From positions 1,878,116-1,942,115 of the forward strand of contig NZ_FSRO01000001.1 of assembly GCF_900143275.1 (NCBI RefSeq): a stretch of DNA of 64,000 bases. The letters run 5' to 3'. How positions within the stretch are numbered: the first letter of the stretch is position 1; the number at the start of each line of letters is the position of its first letter. Position numbers and translations under genes: made by a program. The notes beneath the pieces are model-generated. The model was given only the letters and a program-made list of their open reading frames with translations, was not told the origin of the DNA and ran no database searches. This stretch comes from Nitrosomonas cryotolerans ATCC 49181. Lineage in GTDB: Bacteria; Pseudomonadota; Gammaproteobacteria; Burkholderiales; Nitrosomonadaceae. Below are positions 55,515-64,000 of the stretch, piece by piece.

Positions 55515-58214
55515 CTACTCCGGACTGAGAAGATGATTTCTCAAGTAGTCTTCGATGGCTATAGCCGTAATCGGTTGGCTGAAAATATAACCTTGTACCA
55601 TATTGCAGTTTTGAGTACGCAAGAAGGATAATTGCTCGGCATCTTGCACACCTTCAGCAATTACTTTTAAATTGAGCGTACGTGCCATCGCGATAATGGT
55701 GGATGCAATAGCTTGGTCGTTCTCGTCACGCATAATATCCTGTATGAAGGAACGATCTATTTTTAGAGTATCAATAGGCAAGCGTTTTAAAGAATTTAAA
55801 CAAGAATAACCGGTACCAAAATCATCAATGGCTAGCCCGATACCTAGAGATTTTAATTCAAATAATACTGCAATGCTATGTTCTGCAGTTTGTAAAATAC
55901 CTTCGGTAATTTCAAGTTTTAGCAGGTGTGGTTCGAGTTGGCTGTCGATCAATGCCTGGTTGACATGCATTACTAACTTAGGGTCATGCAACAATGTATG
56001 GCCAGAGAGATTGACAGACATCTGTAATTTCGGGAAGCCGGTATTGTGCCAGACTTTAGCTTGAAGGCAGGCAGTATACAATACCCATTGTCCTATCGTA
56101 TGAATTAGTCCAGTATCTTCTGCTATGTTAATAAACTTATCGGGTTCTAATAGTCCGAGTTCTGGATGCTGCCAGCGTAATAGGGCTTCCACGCCGATGA
56201 CTTTTTCTGTCTTCAGATCAATTTGCGGTTGATAATGCAATATAAATTCATTATTTAGCAATGCTAAACGTAAGCCGTGCTCAATAGATAATAAGTTTAC
56301 AGCGTGTGCAGTAAATTCTGAAGTGTAGAATTGATAGTTTGCGCGACCTTTACGTTTAGCCTGATATAAAGCTGAATCCGCTGCTCTTTTTAGATTATCA
56401 CTATTATTTGCATCAGCGGGATATAATGCAATACCGATACTAAAACTGGTAATAATATCCTGGCCACTAATTCTGACCGGTTGTGTGATGATTTCCAGTA
56501 TTTTCTCGGCCAGATATACAATATCATCCGAATGCTTTACATTTTCTAAAATGACTGCAAATTCATCACCGCCCAAGCGGGCTACAGTGTCTTCATTTCG
56601 GATAGATTTTGTTAAACGTGATGCAACGGTCTGTAATAATTGATCACCTGCATTGTGCCCAAGTGTATCATTGATAATCTTGAAACGATCTAAATCTAAG
56701 AATAGCAGTGCAACTTGATAATCATGCCGTTGCGCGCGCTGTAAACTATTTTCTAGACGTGCTTTGAATAATAATCGATTAGGAATGTCAGTCAGTGGGT
56801 CGTGGTGTGCCAAATAGTTCAAACGTTCTTCAGTTTGTTTAATTGAGGTGATATCGGAAAAGACGATGACATGATTTATAATTTGCTCCTGTTCGTCCCT
56901 GGCCACACTGATATTTACCCAGGCGGGGAAAAGTTCACCGCTCTTGCGTTGACTCCAAATTTCACCCTGCCATTGCCGTTTTCTTGCCAGAATTGCTTCT
57001 ATACGCTGAAAGAATCTTTTATTGTAATGGCGAGAAGAGAGTAAGTGCAGGTTTTTACCGATAATTTCTTTGGATTGATAGCCAGTGATGTGGCTAAAAG
57101 CATGATTAACCAGGATGATGTTCCTAGTATTGTTAGTAATAATAATAGCTTCGTTGGTATTTTTAAATACTATGGCGGATAGGTGTAGCAGTTGTTCAGT
57201 ACATTTTCGATCAGTAATATCTTGGCCAACAGATTGATATCCGATAATTTGACCCGCTTCATCGAAATTGGCTAGGTTGGTCCATTGTAGCCAGCGTACC
57301 TCGTTACTTGGCGCGACGATTACCCGATGTTCATGTTTCGTGATTGGATTTCTCTGGTTAAGTGAAGCAAAATGTCGTTGTGCTTTGTGCTGATCTTCTT
57401 CTGGAATCAGGAATAAGAATTTGTGTCCGATCAACTCATCAGGTTGTTTGCCAAAATAGTGACAATAAGCTTTATTGACAAAAGTAAGCGTGCCATCAAC
57501 ATCCCAAGAGCATATCAGATCAGTCTGGTTTTCCACTAATGTGCGATAATGTTTTTCACTTGCAAGTAACTCGGTTTCAGTTAGTTTACGTGCAGTAATT
57601 TCTTCTTGTAGTGTTTTATTGGATTGACTCAGTTGTGCTATGCGTTGCCCGATTTTCTTTTCTAGCTTATTATGATTCAATCGCAGTATTTCTTCCGCTT
57701 GTTTTCTTTCGCCGATATTTACAATTGCCGTATGGCAGCTATTGGTCATATTTTTATTTTCTTGTATGGCAATACTTTCTAAACAAACATAGTGGAAATC
57801 ATTGGTGTTGTATTTAAGATGAAATTCAGTAGCTACCCTGGTGTTTGAGGAAAATACTCGCTTTAAATGACGATGAAACTGCCTCCGGTTGTTTAGGTTA
57901 AGAAACAACTCGAATGGTAATTTGTCAAGTTGTTTCCGTGAATGGCCAAGCATCTGTGCGCCTGTTAGATTGATATCTAGAATTCGACCACGATCGTCTA
58001 ATACTGCGCAGCCGATGGGTATAAAATCATATAAATCAGCATAACGATTTTGTGTCTGTTCTAGCTTTCTTTGAGTTTTTCGTAATTCCAGAATGAAGTG
58101 CCGATCCTGAGAAACATTTCGTGTATTGATTATGTTTTTCAGCAGGCTTTGTAATTGCGCTATCAGCTGAGTTTTCGTCAATTTCGTATGGTCGTTCATA
58201 TCTCCAGATTTCAT
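55515..58214 (-). CDS. PAS-GGDEF-EAL cyclic-di-GMP signalling protein
   Basis: Protein of 899 residues with no clear membrane segment. Domains in order: a short coiled coil, three PAS domains (about 60-180, 215-335, 340-460), a GGDEF domain (RLGGDEFAVILENV, intact catalytic motif) and an EAL domain (GVEALLRWQHPELG, with DDFGTGYSCLNSLKRLPIDTLKID). Both catalytic motifs look intact, so it could make or degrade c-di-GMP, gated by PAS ligands such as redox or small molecules. It is monocistronic. An in-frame ATG at 58199 is an alternative start. Confidence 0.93.
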   Translation of the reverse strand: MKSGDMNDHTKLTKTQLIAQLQSLLKNIINTRNVSQDRHFILELRKTQRKLEQTQNRYADLYDFIPIGCAVLDDRGRILDINLTGAQMLGHSRKQLDKLPFELFLNLNNRRQFHRHLKRVFSSNTRVATEFHLKYNTNDFHYVCLESIAIQENKNMTNSCHTAIVNIGERKQAEEILRLNHNKLEKKIGQRIAQLSQSNKTLQEEITARKLTETELLASEKHYRTLVENQTDLICSWDVDGTLTFVNKAYCHYFGKQPDELIGHKFLFLIPEEDQHKAQRHFASLNQRNPITKHEHRVIVAPSNEVRWLQWTNLANFDEAGQIIGYQSVGQDITDRKCTEQLLHLSAIVFKNTNEAIIITNNTRNIILVNHAFSHITGYQSKEIIGKNLHLLSSRHYNKRFFQRIEAILARKRQWQGEIWSQRKSGELFPAWVNISVARDEQEQIINHVIVFSDITSIKQTEERLNYLAHHDPLTDIPNRLLFKARLENSLQRAQRHDYQVALLFLDLDRFKIINDTLGHNAGDQLLQTVASRLTKSIRNEDTVARLGGDEFAVILENVKHSDDIVYLAEKILEIITQPVRISGQDIITSFSIGIALYPADANNSDNLKRAADSALYQAKRKGRANYQFYTSEFTAHAVNLLSIEHGLRLALLNNEFILHYQPQIDLKTEKVIGVEALLRWQHPELGLLEPDKFINIAEDTGLIHTIGQWVLYTACLQAKVWHNTGFPKLQMSVNLSGHTLLHDPKLVMHVNQALIDSQLEPHLLKLEITEGILQTAEHSIAVLFELKSLGIGLAIDDFGTGYSCLNSLKRLPIDTLKIDRSFIQDIMRDENDQAIASTIIAMARTLNLKVIAEGVQDAEQLSFLRTQNCNMVQGYIFSQPITAIAIEDYLRNHLLSPE

Positions 58215-58823
58215 ACAGTAAGTGGTATTGATATGGATACAACTATGATTACGGCCTTAACATAATTACAGGCGATACGAGTTCTTTACTTGCATTATAT
58301 TGAATTGATACTGATTAATATGATCGTATATTAGATTTACTACTACGTTAATCGTATCAGTTATGCTGAAATTGATGACATTGAGATTAATACAACAAGC
58401 ACCACAAACGAATGTAACCCGTTCGAACAGTTTTCCTGTTATTAGCTTATAGTATAGGGTCGATCAATTACCATTAATAATAACAGGGATATGGATACGG
58501 CAGGGAAATTATTAAAACGATAGAATTGATTTTTCTTATTTATCAGTATTGAAGTGCTAGACTGCACATGGCTAGTAGCGGATATTAAAGAAAAATTTGC
58601 ATTACGTATTATTCAATTAATGATATTCCTGTCTTGGGAATAGATTTATCTTCTTCTTCTCAGAAGGTTGTATGGATAATGTGAATAGGCGGTATGGCCC
58701 AGAAAAACGGGTTTCACAAACAATCAACTCGGTTATCATGATTCGGGTTTCTCAGATGATTGAAATGTATCGGAATTTTTAAATCTCGATATGGATTATC
58801 AATTCATAAAAGAGGGGACTGAT
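58215..58823. other. Intergenic region between the GGDEF-EAL gene and lon pseudogene
   Basis: About 610 bp without recognisable genes or MITE copies. It should carry the promoters of the minus-strand signalling gene and of the former lon gene. Two loose direct repeats of gggtttc(a/t)cag/ca occur near 58708-58760. Confidence 0.5.
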
Positions 58824-60660
58824 ATGGAACAGCCAGTTGTAACGCAATTTGAACTGCCTAATGGTGTAATTGCGCTTGCACCGATGCGCACGTTGTATTA
58901 TTTCCACATGTGTTGATGCCGATTATTGTTGGCCGTATCAAATCGATTGCAGCAATTGAACAGGCCTTACAGTCGAAGATGCCAATAGGCATTGTATTGC
59001 AGAAAGACGCAACTATCGACGATCCTAGACTGAATGATTTATGCAGTATCGGTACATTAGCTAATGTTGTCCGTCATGTGAATTCAGCTGATGGATCACA
59101 TCATGTCGTATGCCAGGGATTGGAACGTTTCCGTATTGAAGCACTGGTAGAAAGCTATCCATTTCTAGCTGCTCGGATAAAGCGTATCGAAGAATGGATG
59201 CAGGTATCTACCCAAGCAGAGGTATTGGCTCTACAGTTACGCGAACGTGCAATTGAAGTTTTGTCATTACTACCTGGCGCTCCGGCAGAACTTGCGTATG
59301 CATTGCAGGCCACGCGTGCGCCGTCAGATTTGGCTGATATTACGGCAAGCTTGCTGGATACCGAAGTGAATGAAAAGCAAATGCTACTTGAAACCGTGAA
59401 CACAGAAGAACGGTTGCAAAAGGTATTGCAAATACTATCACGCCGCATTGAGGTTTTAAGGCTTTCACAGGAGATTAATGAGCGTACGAAGGAACAAATG
59501 GATAATCGCGAACGTCAGTTTCTATTACGTGAACAGCTAAAGGCGATACAGAAAGAATTGGGTGAGGGTGATGACGGCAATGAAGAGATCGCACAATTAG
59601 ACGCAGAGATTACTAATGCAGCCATGCCAATCGAAATTGAAAAACAGGCACGCAAAGAGTTACAAAGATTGTAGCGTATGCGGAGTACATCGAGTGAATA
59701 TTCGATGCTTCACACTTATTTAGAGTGGATAACCGAGGTGCCTTGGCGATTACCGAATGATATACCGATTGATCTCAATGTTGCACGCCAGATTCTTGAA
59801 GATGATCATTTCGGACTGGACCGTGTCAAGCAACGTATTATCGAGTTTCTGGCAGTTCAGAAACAAAGCCTGAAGGAAGGGCACCCATTCTATGTTTTGT
59901 CGGGCCGCCAGGTGTAGGAAAAACTTCGCTTGGCCAAAGCACTGCACGCGCACTACAGCGACCGTTCGTACGCGTATCATTGGGCGGTGTATGCACGACG
60001 AAGCTGAAATGCGTGGACATCGTCGTACTTATATCGGTGCAATGCCAGGTAATGTTATACAAAGAGACCTTTGCAAAACCCCAATAGTTGAAAAATTAAT
60101 CCTTTATAATCAATAGTCGAAAACTTCTAGCGAGGGCTTTTGCAAAAGTCTCACAAAGTTTGCGTAAAGCGGGTGCACGTAATTGTGTCATGATGCTAGA
60201 TGAGGTTGATAAAATGTCGGCAAGTCTGCATGGTGACCCATCAGCAGCCTTACTTGAGATACTTGATCCAGAAAAAATTCTACCTTTCAAGATCATTATC
60301 TTGGTGTTCCGTTTGATCTGAGCCGTGTATTTTATTGCCACTGCAAACGTGATTGATAGTGTATCCCCTCCGGTACGTGATCGTATGGAAGTTATTGATT
60401 TACCCGGTTATACACAAGAAGAGACCTTTGCATCATGATGTAGCGATGACTGGTGAGATCAGTCTGCGCGGTCTGGTGTTTTGCCAGTAGGAGGGGTCAA
60501 AGAAAAGGTGTTGGCCGCACAGCGTGCTGGATTCTGTAGATAACGCGGTTGCGGCGGCCTTAAATGAGGCCAATGCATATTCTTCAGGACCAGAATTCAG
60601 CTGACCTGAATCTATGATGGATGTAAAAATGAATTGTTGTTGGTTAAAGAGGTAGCAACA
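58824..60660 (+). pseudogene. lon: lon protease pseudogene
   Basis: Homology to ATP-dependent Lon starts at ATG 58824 (MEQPVVTQFELPNGVIALAPM). A 1-base deletion near 58885 breaks the frame, which resumes as VLFPHVLMPIIVGRIKS. A TAG at 59672 replaces a Glu codon, and several frameshifts follow around 59890 and 59990. Walker [14 protein letters not shown] and Walker [15 protein letters not shown] are still readable. A MITE splits the gene at 60064-60152. After GYTQEE (60420) roughly 185 codons, including the catalytic Ser region, are missing; homology resumes with AMTGEISLRGLV and VGGVKEKVLAAQRAG. It is clearly non-functional; another protease copy presumably exists elsewhere. Confidence 0.93.
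60064..60152 (+). mobile_element. MITE-like element, full length (89 bp), inserted in the lon pseudogene
   Basis: The ends are gagacctttgcaaaacccc and the complementary gggcttttgcaaaagtctc. Target duplications acaaa lie at 60059-60063 and 60153-60157. Removing the element and one duplication restores the Lon reading [14 protein letters not shown] without a gap, which is direct proof of insertion. Confidence 0.97.
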
Positions 60661-60702
60661 CAATTTATCGTATCGCTACAGGGTGCCCGAGTTACTCATA
60701 TG

Positions 60703-61092
60703 CTAGTTTCCATAAGTTGTTTCTCTTGAGAAGTCTTTCCAAATATAGGGAGGTTGCACTGATGGTTTAGTGGGGATTAAAAATGTTGCGATATCCAAAG
60801 CACCCACTCCTGTGCGCCCAACTGTATGCATTATGCCTGTGACAAAACCAATGGTGACGCCATAAGGAACTCCTTCCTGACGTATTGTTATGATTATGTT
60901 TTTTGGAAGTTCCACAAAACCGGTGACGACATTTGCAAGGCCACTTACCAGTTTTTCGCCTGCAGTGGTCACATAGCTTTCAGTCATAGTCGTATGGGTA
61001 TAATTTTGAGCGACTGCCGCATGAGACACAGACAAGAATAGTGCAAACAGCATCAGAAATACTTTAGATATTTTATTTACAGGAAGTCTCAT
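60703..61092 (-). CDS. TIGR04073-like exosortase-system-associated protein
   Basis: Protein of 129 residues with a signal peptide ending SHAAVAQ. The core GEKLVSGLANVVTGFVELPKNIIITIRQEGVPYGVTIGFVTG and the C-terminal VGRTGVGALDIATFLIP...PPYIWKDF match a small family seen near exosortase/PEP-CTERM systems. No exosortase gene is in the window, so the link is by family only. The gene is monocistronic. Confidence 0.75.
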   Translation of the reverse strand: MRLPVNKISKVFLMLFALFLSVSHAAVAQNYTHTTMTESYVTTAGEKLVSGLANVVTGFVELPKNIIITIRQEGVPYGVTIGFVTGIMHTVGRTGVGALDIATFLIPTKPSVQPPYIWKDFSRETTYGN

Positions 61093-61173
61093 AGATTAGC
61101 TGATTAGCGTTATTGATATCCCTTTCTTGTTTTAGAATTCCAGTTCAAGTTGTGATTTAAACAATGGAATCTA

Positions 61174-61208
61174 GAGAGTCGACCGGATCTATTGTCTGGC
61201 CGACTCTC
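61174..61208 (-). terminator. Imperfect hairpin downstream of the peroxiredoxin gene
   Basis: Arms gagagtcg (61174-61181) and cgactctc (61201-61208) extend with two mismatches to 14 bp. It lies 20 bp after the peroxiredoxin stop on the minus strand. No strong T tract follows, so it is a candidate transcript end only. Confidence 0.5.
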
Positions 61209-61227
61209 AGACAGAGAGAGGATAAAT

Positions 61228-61866
61228 TTATTTGTTAGGTTGAGGGGTCATCCGTAAATAAGGCTTTAATTCTTTATAGCCTTTAGGAAATTTCTCTTTA
61301 AGTACCTGTGGATCCTTTAGCGAGGGAACAATGACACAATCATCGCCATCCTGCCAATTAGCAGGAGTAGCAACACTATAATTATCAGTTAGTTGCAATG
61401 AATCAATAACACGTAATATTTCGTTAAAGTTACGGCCGGTGCTGGCTGGGTAAGTAATAATGGCTCGAATTTTTTTATTAGGGTCAATAAAGTAAACTGA
61501 GCGCACAGTCAGTGTTTCGCTCGCATTGGAGTGAATCATGTTGTAAAGCTCAGAAACCTTACGATCTGCATCTGCAATAATTGGAAAATTAACCTCGCAT
61601 CCTTGCGTTTCATTGATATCATTAATCCAGTCGTGATGAGAAGCTACTCCATCAACGCTTAGTGCGGCAACCTTGACATTGCGTTTTTTGAATTCATCGT
61701 CGAGTTTGGAAGTTAAGCCCAGTTCTGTAGTACATACAGGAGTAAAATCAGCAGGATGAGAATAAAGTATAGCCCAGCTATTGCCAATCCATTCATGAAA
61801 GTTCAAAGAGCCTATTGTAGATTCTTGAGTAAAGTCCGGGGTAATATCACCAATTCGTAGCGACAT
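61228..61866 (-). CDS. 1-Cys peroxiredoxin (Prx6-like)
   Basis: Protein of 212 residues. The peroxidatic Cys lies in HPADFTPVCTTELGL. The long C-terminal region (KIRAIITYPASTGRNFNEILRVIDSLQLT, PANWQDGDDCVIVP) is the Prx6/AhpC-TSA extension and contains no conserved resolving Cys. It reduces hydrogen peroxide and organic peroxides in the cytoplasm. An AGGAG site precedes the ATG. It lies downstream of cysI on the same strand with a 135-bp gap. Confidence 0.95.
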   Translation of the reverse strand: MSLRIGDITPDFTQESTIGSLNFHEWIGNSWAILYSHPADFTPVCTTELGLTSKLDDEFKKRNVKVAALSVDGVASHHDWINDINETQGCEVNFPIIADADRKVSELYNMIHSNASETLTVRSVYFIDPNKKIRAIITYPASTGRNFNEILRVIDSLQLTDNYSVATPANWQDGDDCVIVPSLKDPQVLKEKFPKGYKELKPYLRMTPQPNK

Positions 61867-62001
61867 AATTATTTCTCCTGTTAAAAGTCATGGTAAATAA
61901 AATGATGTCTAATAAAACAAGCAGATTATAAAATCTAACCGTTTTGCTTATCAGACAGAAAACAAACTAGCTTTGTACTGGATGAAACTTTTTTGTTTGC
62001 T

Positions 62002-63750
62002 TTAGGCATTTTGCGTTATTCTTTCTTTTTCCGGCCGAGGTTTATGGAATTCACTGCCATGTCGAACTGCCTCTACATAACCTGAGCGAATAACAAAGTC
62101 ACCAAAGTGCTCACCTTTCTGCCGCTCGCGGGCATAATGGGCAAAAATTGGGGTGAGTTCGGTAATAATTTCATCCTCTGTCAATGATTCTCGATAGAGC
62201 TTGTTTAAGCGTTGACCGGCAAAATCGGCACCTAAATATAAATTATAACGGCCGAGAGATTTTCCAACTAATGCGATTTCACTTATATAAGGTCGCGCGC
62301 AGCCGTTTGGGCAACCCGTGACACGTACGGTAATCTGCTCATCCTTATCTAAACCGGCCTTTTCCATAGCGATTTCCAGTCGGGTTAAAAATCCAGGTAA
62401 AGTACGTTCACTTTCCGCCATAGCTAGGCCACAGGTTGGAAATGCGACGCAAGAAAGCGCATCACGCTGTATTGCGCTGAATTGTTCAGGCAAGGGTAAG
62501 CAATATTTTTTTACCAGGGCAGCTATTTTGGGTTTATTCGTTCGGGAAATATTCGCAATCATCAGATTTTGATTAGTGGTTAGACGAAAATCTCCCTTGT
62601 GTATTTTTGCGATTTCTCGTAATCCTGTCATTAAAGACTGGTCAGGTGTATCCCTAATTCGGCCACTCAATAAAGAAAGGGATAGATGCCAGTGTCCTTG
62701 CGAGTCTTTGATCCAGCCAAAGTGATCGTTATTGTTCTCAAACAGGTAGGGCTGCTCTGGTGCCAGTGACCATCCTAAGCGATGGTTTAATTCTGCCTTG
62801 AACCAGTCTACGCTACGACTATCGATAGTGTACTTTAGCCGTGCCTGTTTGCGATCCACGCGATTACCAAAATCACGCTGAATCTTGACGATATTTTCTG
62901 CAACCTCCAATAGTTGCTCGGGTGTGCAGAAACCAATGACATCCCCCAAGCGAGGATAGGTTTCTGGCTCGCTATGCGTCATTCCCATTCCACCACCGAC
63001 GCAAACATTAAATCCCAATAATTGATTGTCCTGGGCAATTGCAATCAAACCTAAGTCCTGAGAAAATACATCAATATCATTGCTTGGTGGGATAGCTATT
63101 CCAATTTTGAATTTCCGAGGAAGGTAGGTTTTGCCATAGAGGGGCTCTTCATTTTCGGGTTCTGTCCCCACTACTTTTTTCTGATCTAGCCAAATCTCGT
63201 GATAGGCCTGTGTTCTGGGGAGGAAATGATCACTGAGACGCTTGCTCCACTCGTAAACTGTTGCGTGAATAGGCGAAAGGTATGGATTGTTATGACAAAC
63301 AACATTTCGATTGACATCCCCGCAGGCAGCGATAGTGTTTAGTAAAGCATGATTAATGCCTGCGATGACGGACTTCAGGTGACGTTTGATTACGCCATGA
63401 AATTGGAACGTTTGCCGAGTCGTAATGCGAAGTGAATTATTAGCATACTTACGTCCTAGCTCATCTAGCTGTAACCACTGTTGCGGACTGCATACACCTC
63501 CGGGCATACGCACACGGATCATAAACATATAAGCTGGTTCGAGCTTTTGCCGCATCCGTTCGGTGCGCAGATCTCGATCATCCTGCTGGTAGCTGCCATG
63601 AAATTTAAGCAGCTTGGCGTCATCTGCGGAAATGCTTCCGGTCACTTGATCCGCTAGGCTCTGCTGGATCGTACCACGTAAATAGTGGCTCTCTACCTTG
63701 AGCGTTTCTTCTTCGCTTAATTTACCCTTTTGCTGCAGGTCGTGTGTCAC
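62002..63750 (-). CDS. cysI: Sulfite reductase hemoprotein beta-component
   Basis: Protein of 582 residues. Ligands for the 4Fe-4S/siroheme pair are present: [13 protein letters not shown] (C-x5-C) and [12 protein letters not shown] (C-x3-C). Substrate-binding Arg/Lys segments typical of CysI ([26 protein letters not shown]) are conserved. It reduces sulfite to sulfide in assimilatory sulfur metabolism. The upstream gene, 13 bp away, is the flavoprotein subunit cysJ, so the two form an operon. Confidence 0.97.
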   Translation of the reverse strand: MTHDLQQKGKLSEEETLKVESHYLRGTIQQSLADQVTGSISADDAKLLKFHGSYQQDDRDLRTERMRQKLEPAYMFMIRVRMPGGVCSPQQWLQLDELGRKYANNSLRITTRQTFQFHGVIKRHLKSVIAGINHALLNTIAACGDVNRNVVCHNNPYLSPIHATVYEWSKRLSDHFLPRTQAYHEIWLDQKKVVGTEPENEEPLYGKTYLPRKFKIGIAIPPSNDIDVFSQDLGLIAIAQDNQLLGFNVCVGGGMGMTHSEPETYPRLGDVIGFCTPEQLLEVAENIVKIQRDFGNRVDRKQARLKYTIDSRSVDWFKAELNHRLGWSLAPEQPYLFENNNDHFGWIKDSQGHWHLSLSLLSGRIRDTPDQSLMTGLREIAKIHKGDFRLTTNQNLMIANISRTNKPKIAALVKKYCLPLPEQFSAIQRDALSCVAFPTCGLAMAESERTLPGFLTRLEIAMEKAGLDKDEQITVRVTGCPNGCARPYISEIALVGKSLGRYNLYLGADFAGQRLNKLYRESLTEDEIITELTPIFAHYARERQKGEHFGDFVIRSGYVEAVRHGSEFHKPRPEKERITQNA

Positions 63751-63763
63751 TGGTTTTTCCTCA

Positions 63764-64000
63764 TCAATAAATATCGCGTTGGTAGCGCTTGTTTTGCTGT
63801 AGATTATTCAGGTATTCAATAGCTTTTTCTCGAGATACTTGACCTTCCTTTTCAATAATAGTCAGCAGTGCTTCGTGTACGTCAGGCGCCATGCTTTCGG
63901 CATCACCACAAACATAGAAATAGGCGCCTTCTTCCAACCATGCGTATAGTTCTCGGCTTCTTTTGAGTAAAGAGTGTTGCACATAAACCTTCTCTTCCTG
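63764..64000 (-). CDS. cysJ: Sulfite reductase flavoprotein alpha-component, C-terminal part
   Basis: The last 79 codons of a gene running off the window end. The sequence [40 protein letters not shown] is the NADP-binding end of a ferredoxin-reductase-like flavoprotein, typical for CysJ. The C-terminus ends RYQRDIY, as in CysJ. It supplies electrons from NADPH through FAD and FMN to CysI. Confidence 0.93.
   Translation of the reverse strand, partial: QEEKVYVQHSLLKRSRELYAWLEEGAYFYVCGDAESMAPDVHEALLTIIEKEGQVSREKAIEYLNNLQQNKRYQRDIY

Overview
The window comes from the chromosome of an ammonia-oxidising betaproteobacterium, most likely a Nitrosomonas. Three loci support this. A complete hydroxylamine-oxidation cluster, hao-haoB-cycA-cycB, lies at 10390-14642, and its octaheme HAO keeps the Nitrosomonas motif spacing, with the P460 tyrosine at precursor residue 491 (mature 467). 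A SmbP-type His-rich periplasmic metal-binding protein lies at 26390-26737. The rest is ordinary betaproteobacterial housekeeping on AT-leaning DNA.

Layout. 1-9.3 kb: purL, a ChaN/PDZ protein, a VOC protein, an acidic repeat lipoprotein, a long gene-poor stretch and a DUF21/CNNM membrane protein. 9.7-15.7 kb: rpsT, the hao cluster and an unknown membrane protein. 15.9-26.3 kb: the translation block thrS-infC-rpmI-rplT-pheS-pheT-ihfA, tRNA-Pro(GGG), then surE-pcm-nlpD. 26.4-33.0 kb, minus strand: smbP, tsaC/sua5 with a CbbY-like phosphatase, a clsB/ybhP pair and nadA. 33.3-39.4 kb, plus strand: lptC-lptA-lptB-rpoN-hpf-ptsN-hprK, then ubiX. 39.5-40.8 kb: a TnpB-only IS200/IS605-type element. 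40.7-43.8 kb, minus strand: asmA-like, mutY and 5-formyl-THF cyclo-ligase. 44-47 kb: a Rof-like protein, an OmpA-type lipoprotein, decayed DNA with a LysR remnant, and a YbhB/PEBP protein. 47.5-55.3 kb: a RimK-like ATP-grasp ligase, a DUF2817 hydrolase, a GNAT-C39 fusion, an SLC13 permease and a GNAT-nitrilase fusion. 55.5-64 kb: a PAS-GGDEF-EAL protein, a lon pseudogene, a TIGR04073-like protein, a 1-Cys peroxiredoxin, cysI and the 3' end of cysJ.

The main unexplained structure is a family of about 89-bp non-coding inverted-repeat elements (MITE-like) with ends of the form GAGAC(C/T)TTTGCAAAA. There are six full-length copies, one 60-bp deletion derivative and two 20-bp end-to-end remnants. 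Five sites have perfect 5-bp target duplications. One copy interrupts the lon pseudogene and proves movement. Three sit 12-17 bp from the start codons of ubiX, tsaC and the asmA-like gene, where they must form part of the 5' leader. A second point of interest is the ligase/hydrolase/acetyltransferase group at 47.5-55.3 kb, which looks like an uncharacterised amide or peptide metabolism pathway. A third is the TnpB element, which has replaced the C-terminus of the neighbouring folate enzyme and has older fragments elsewhere in the window.
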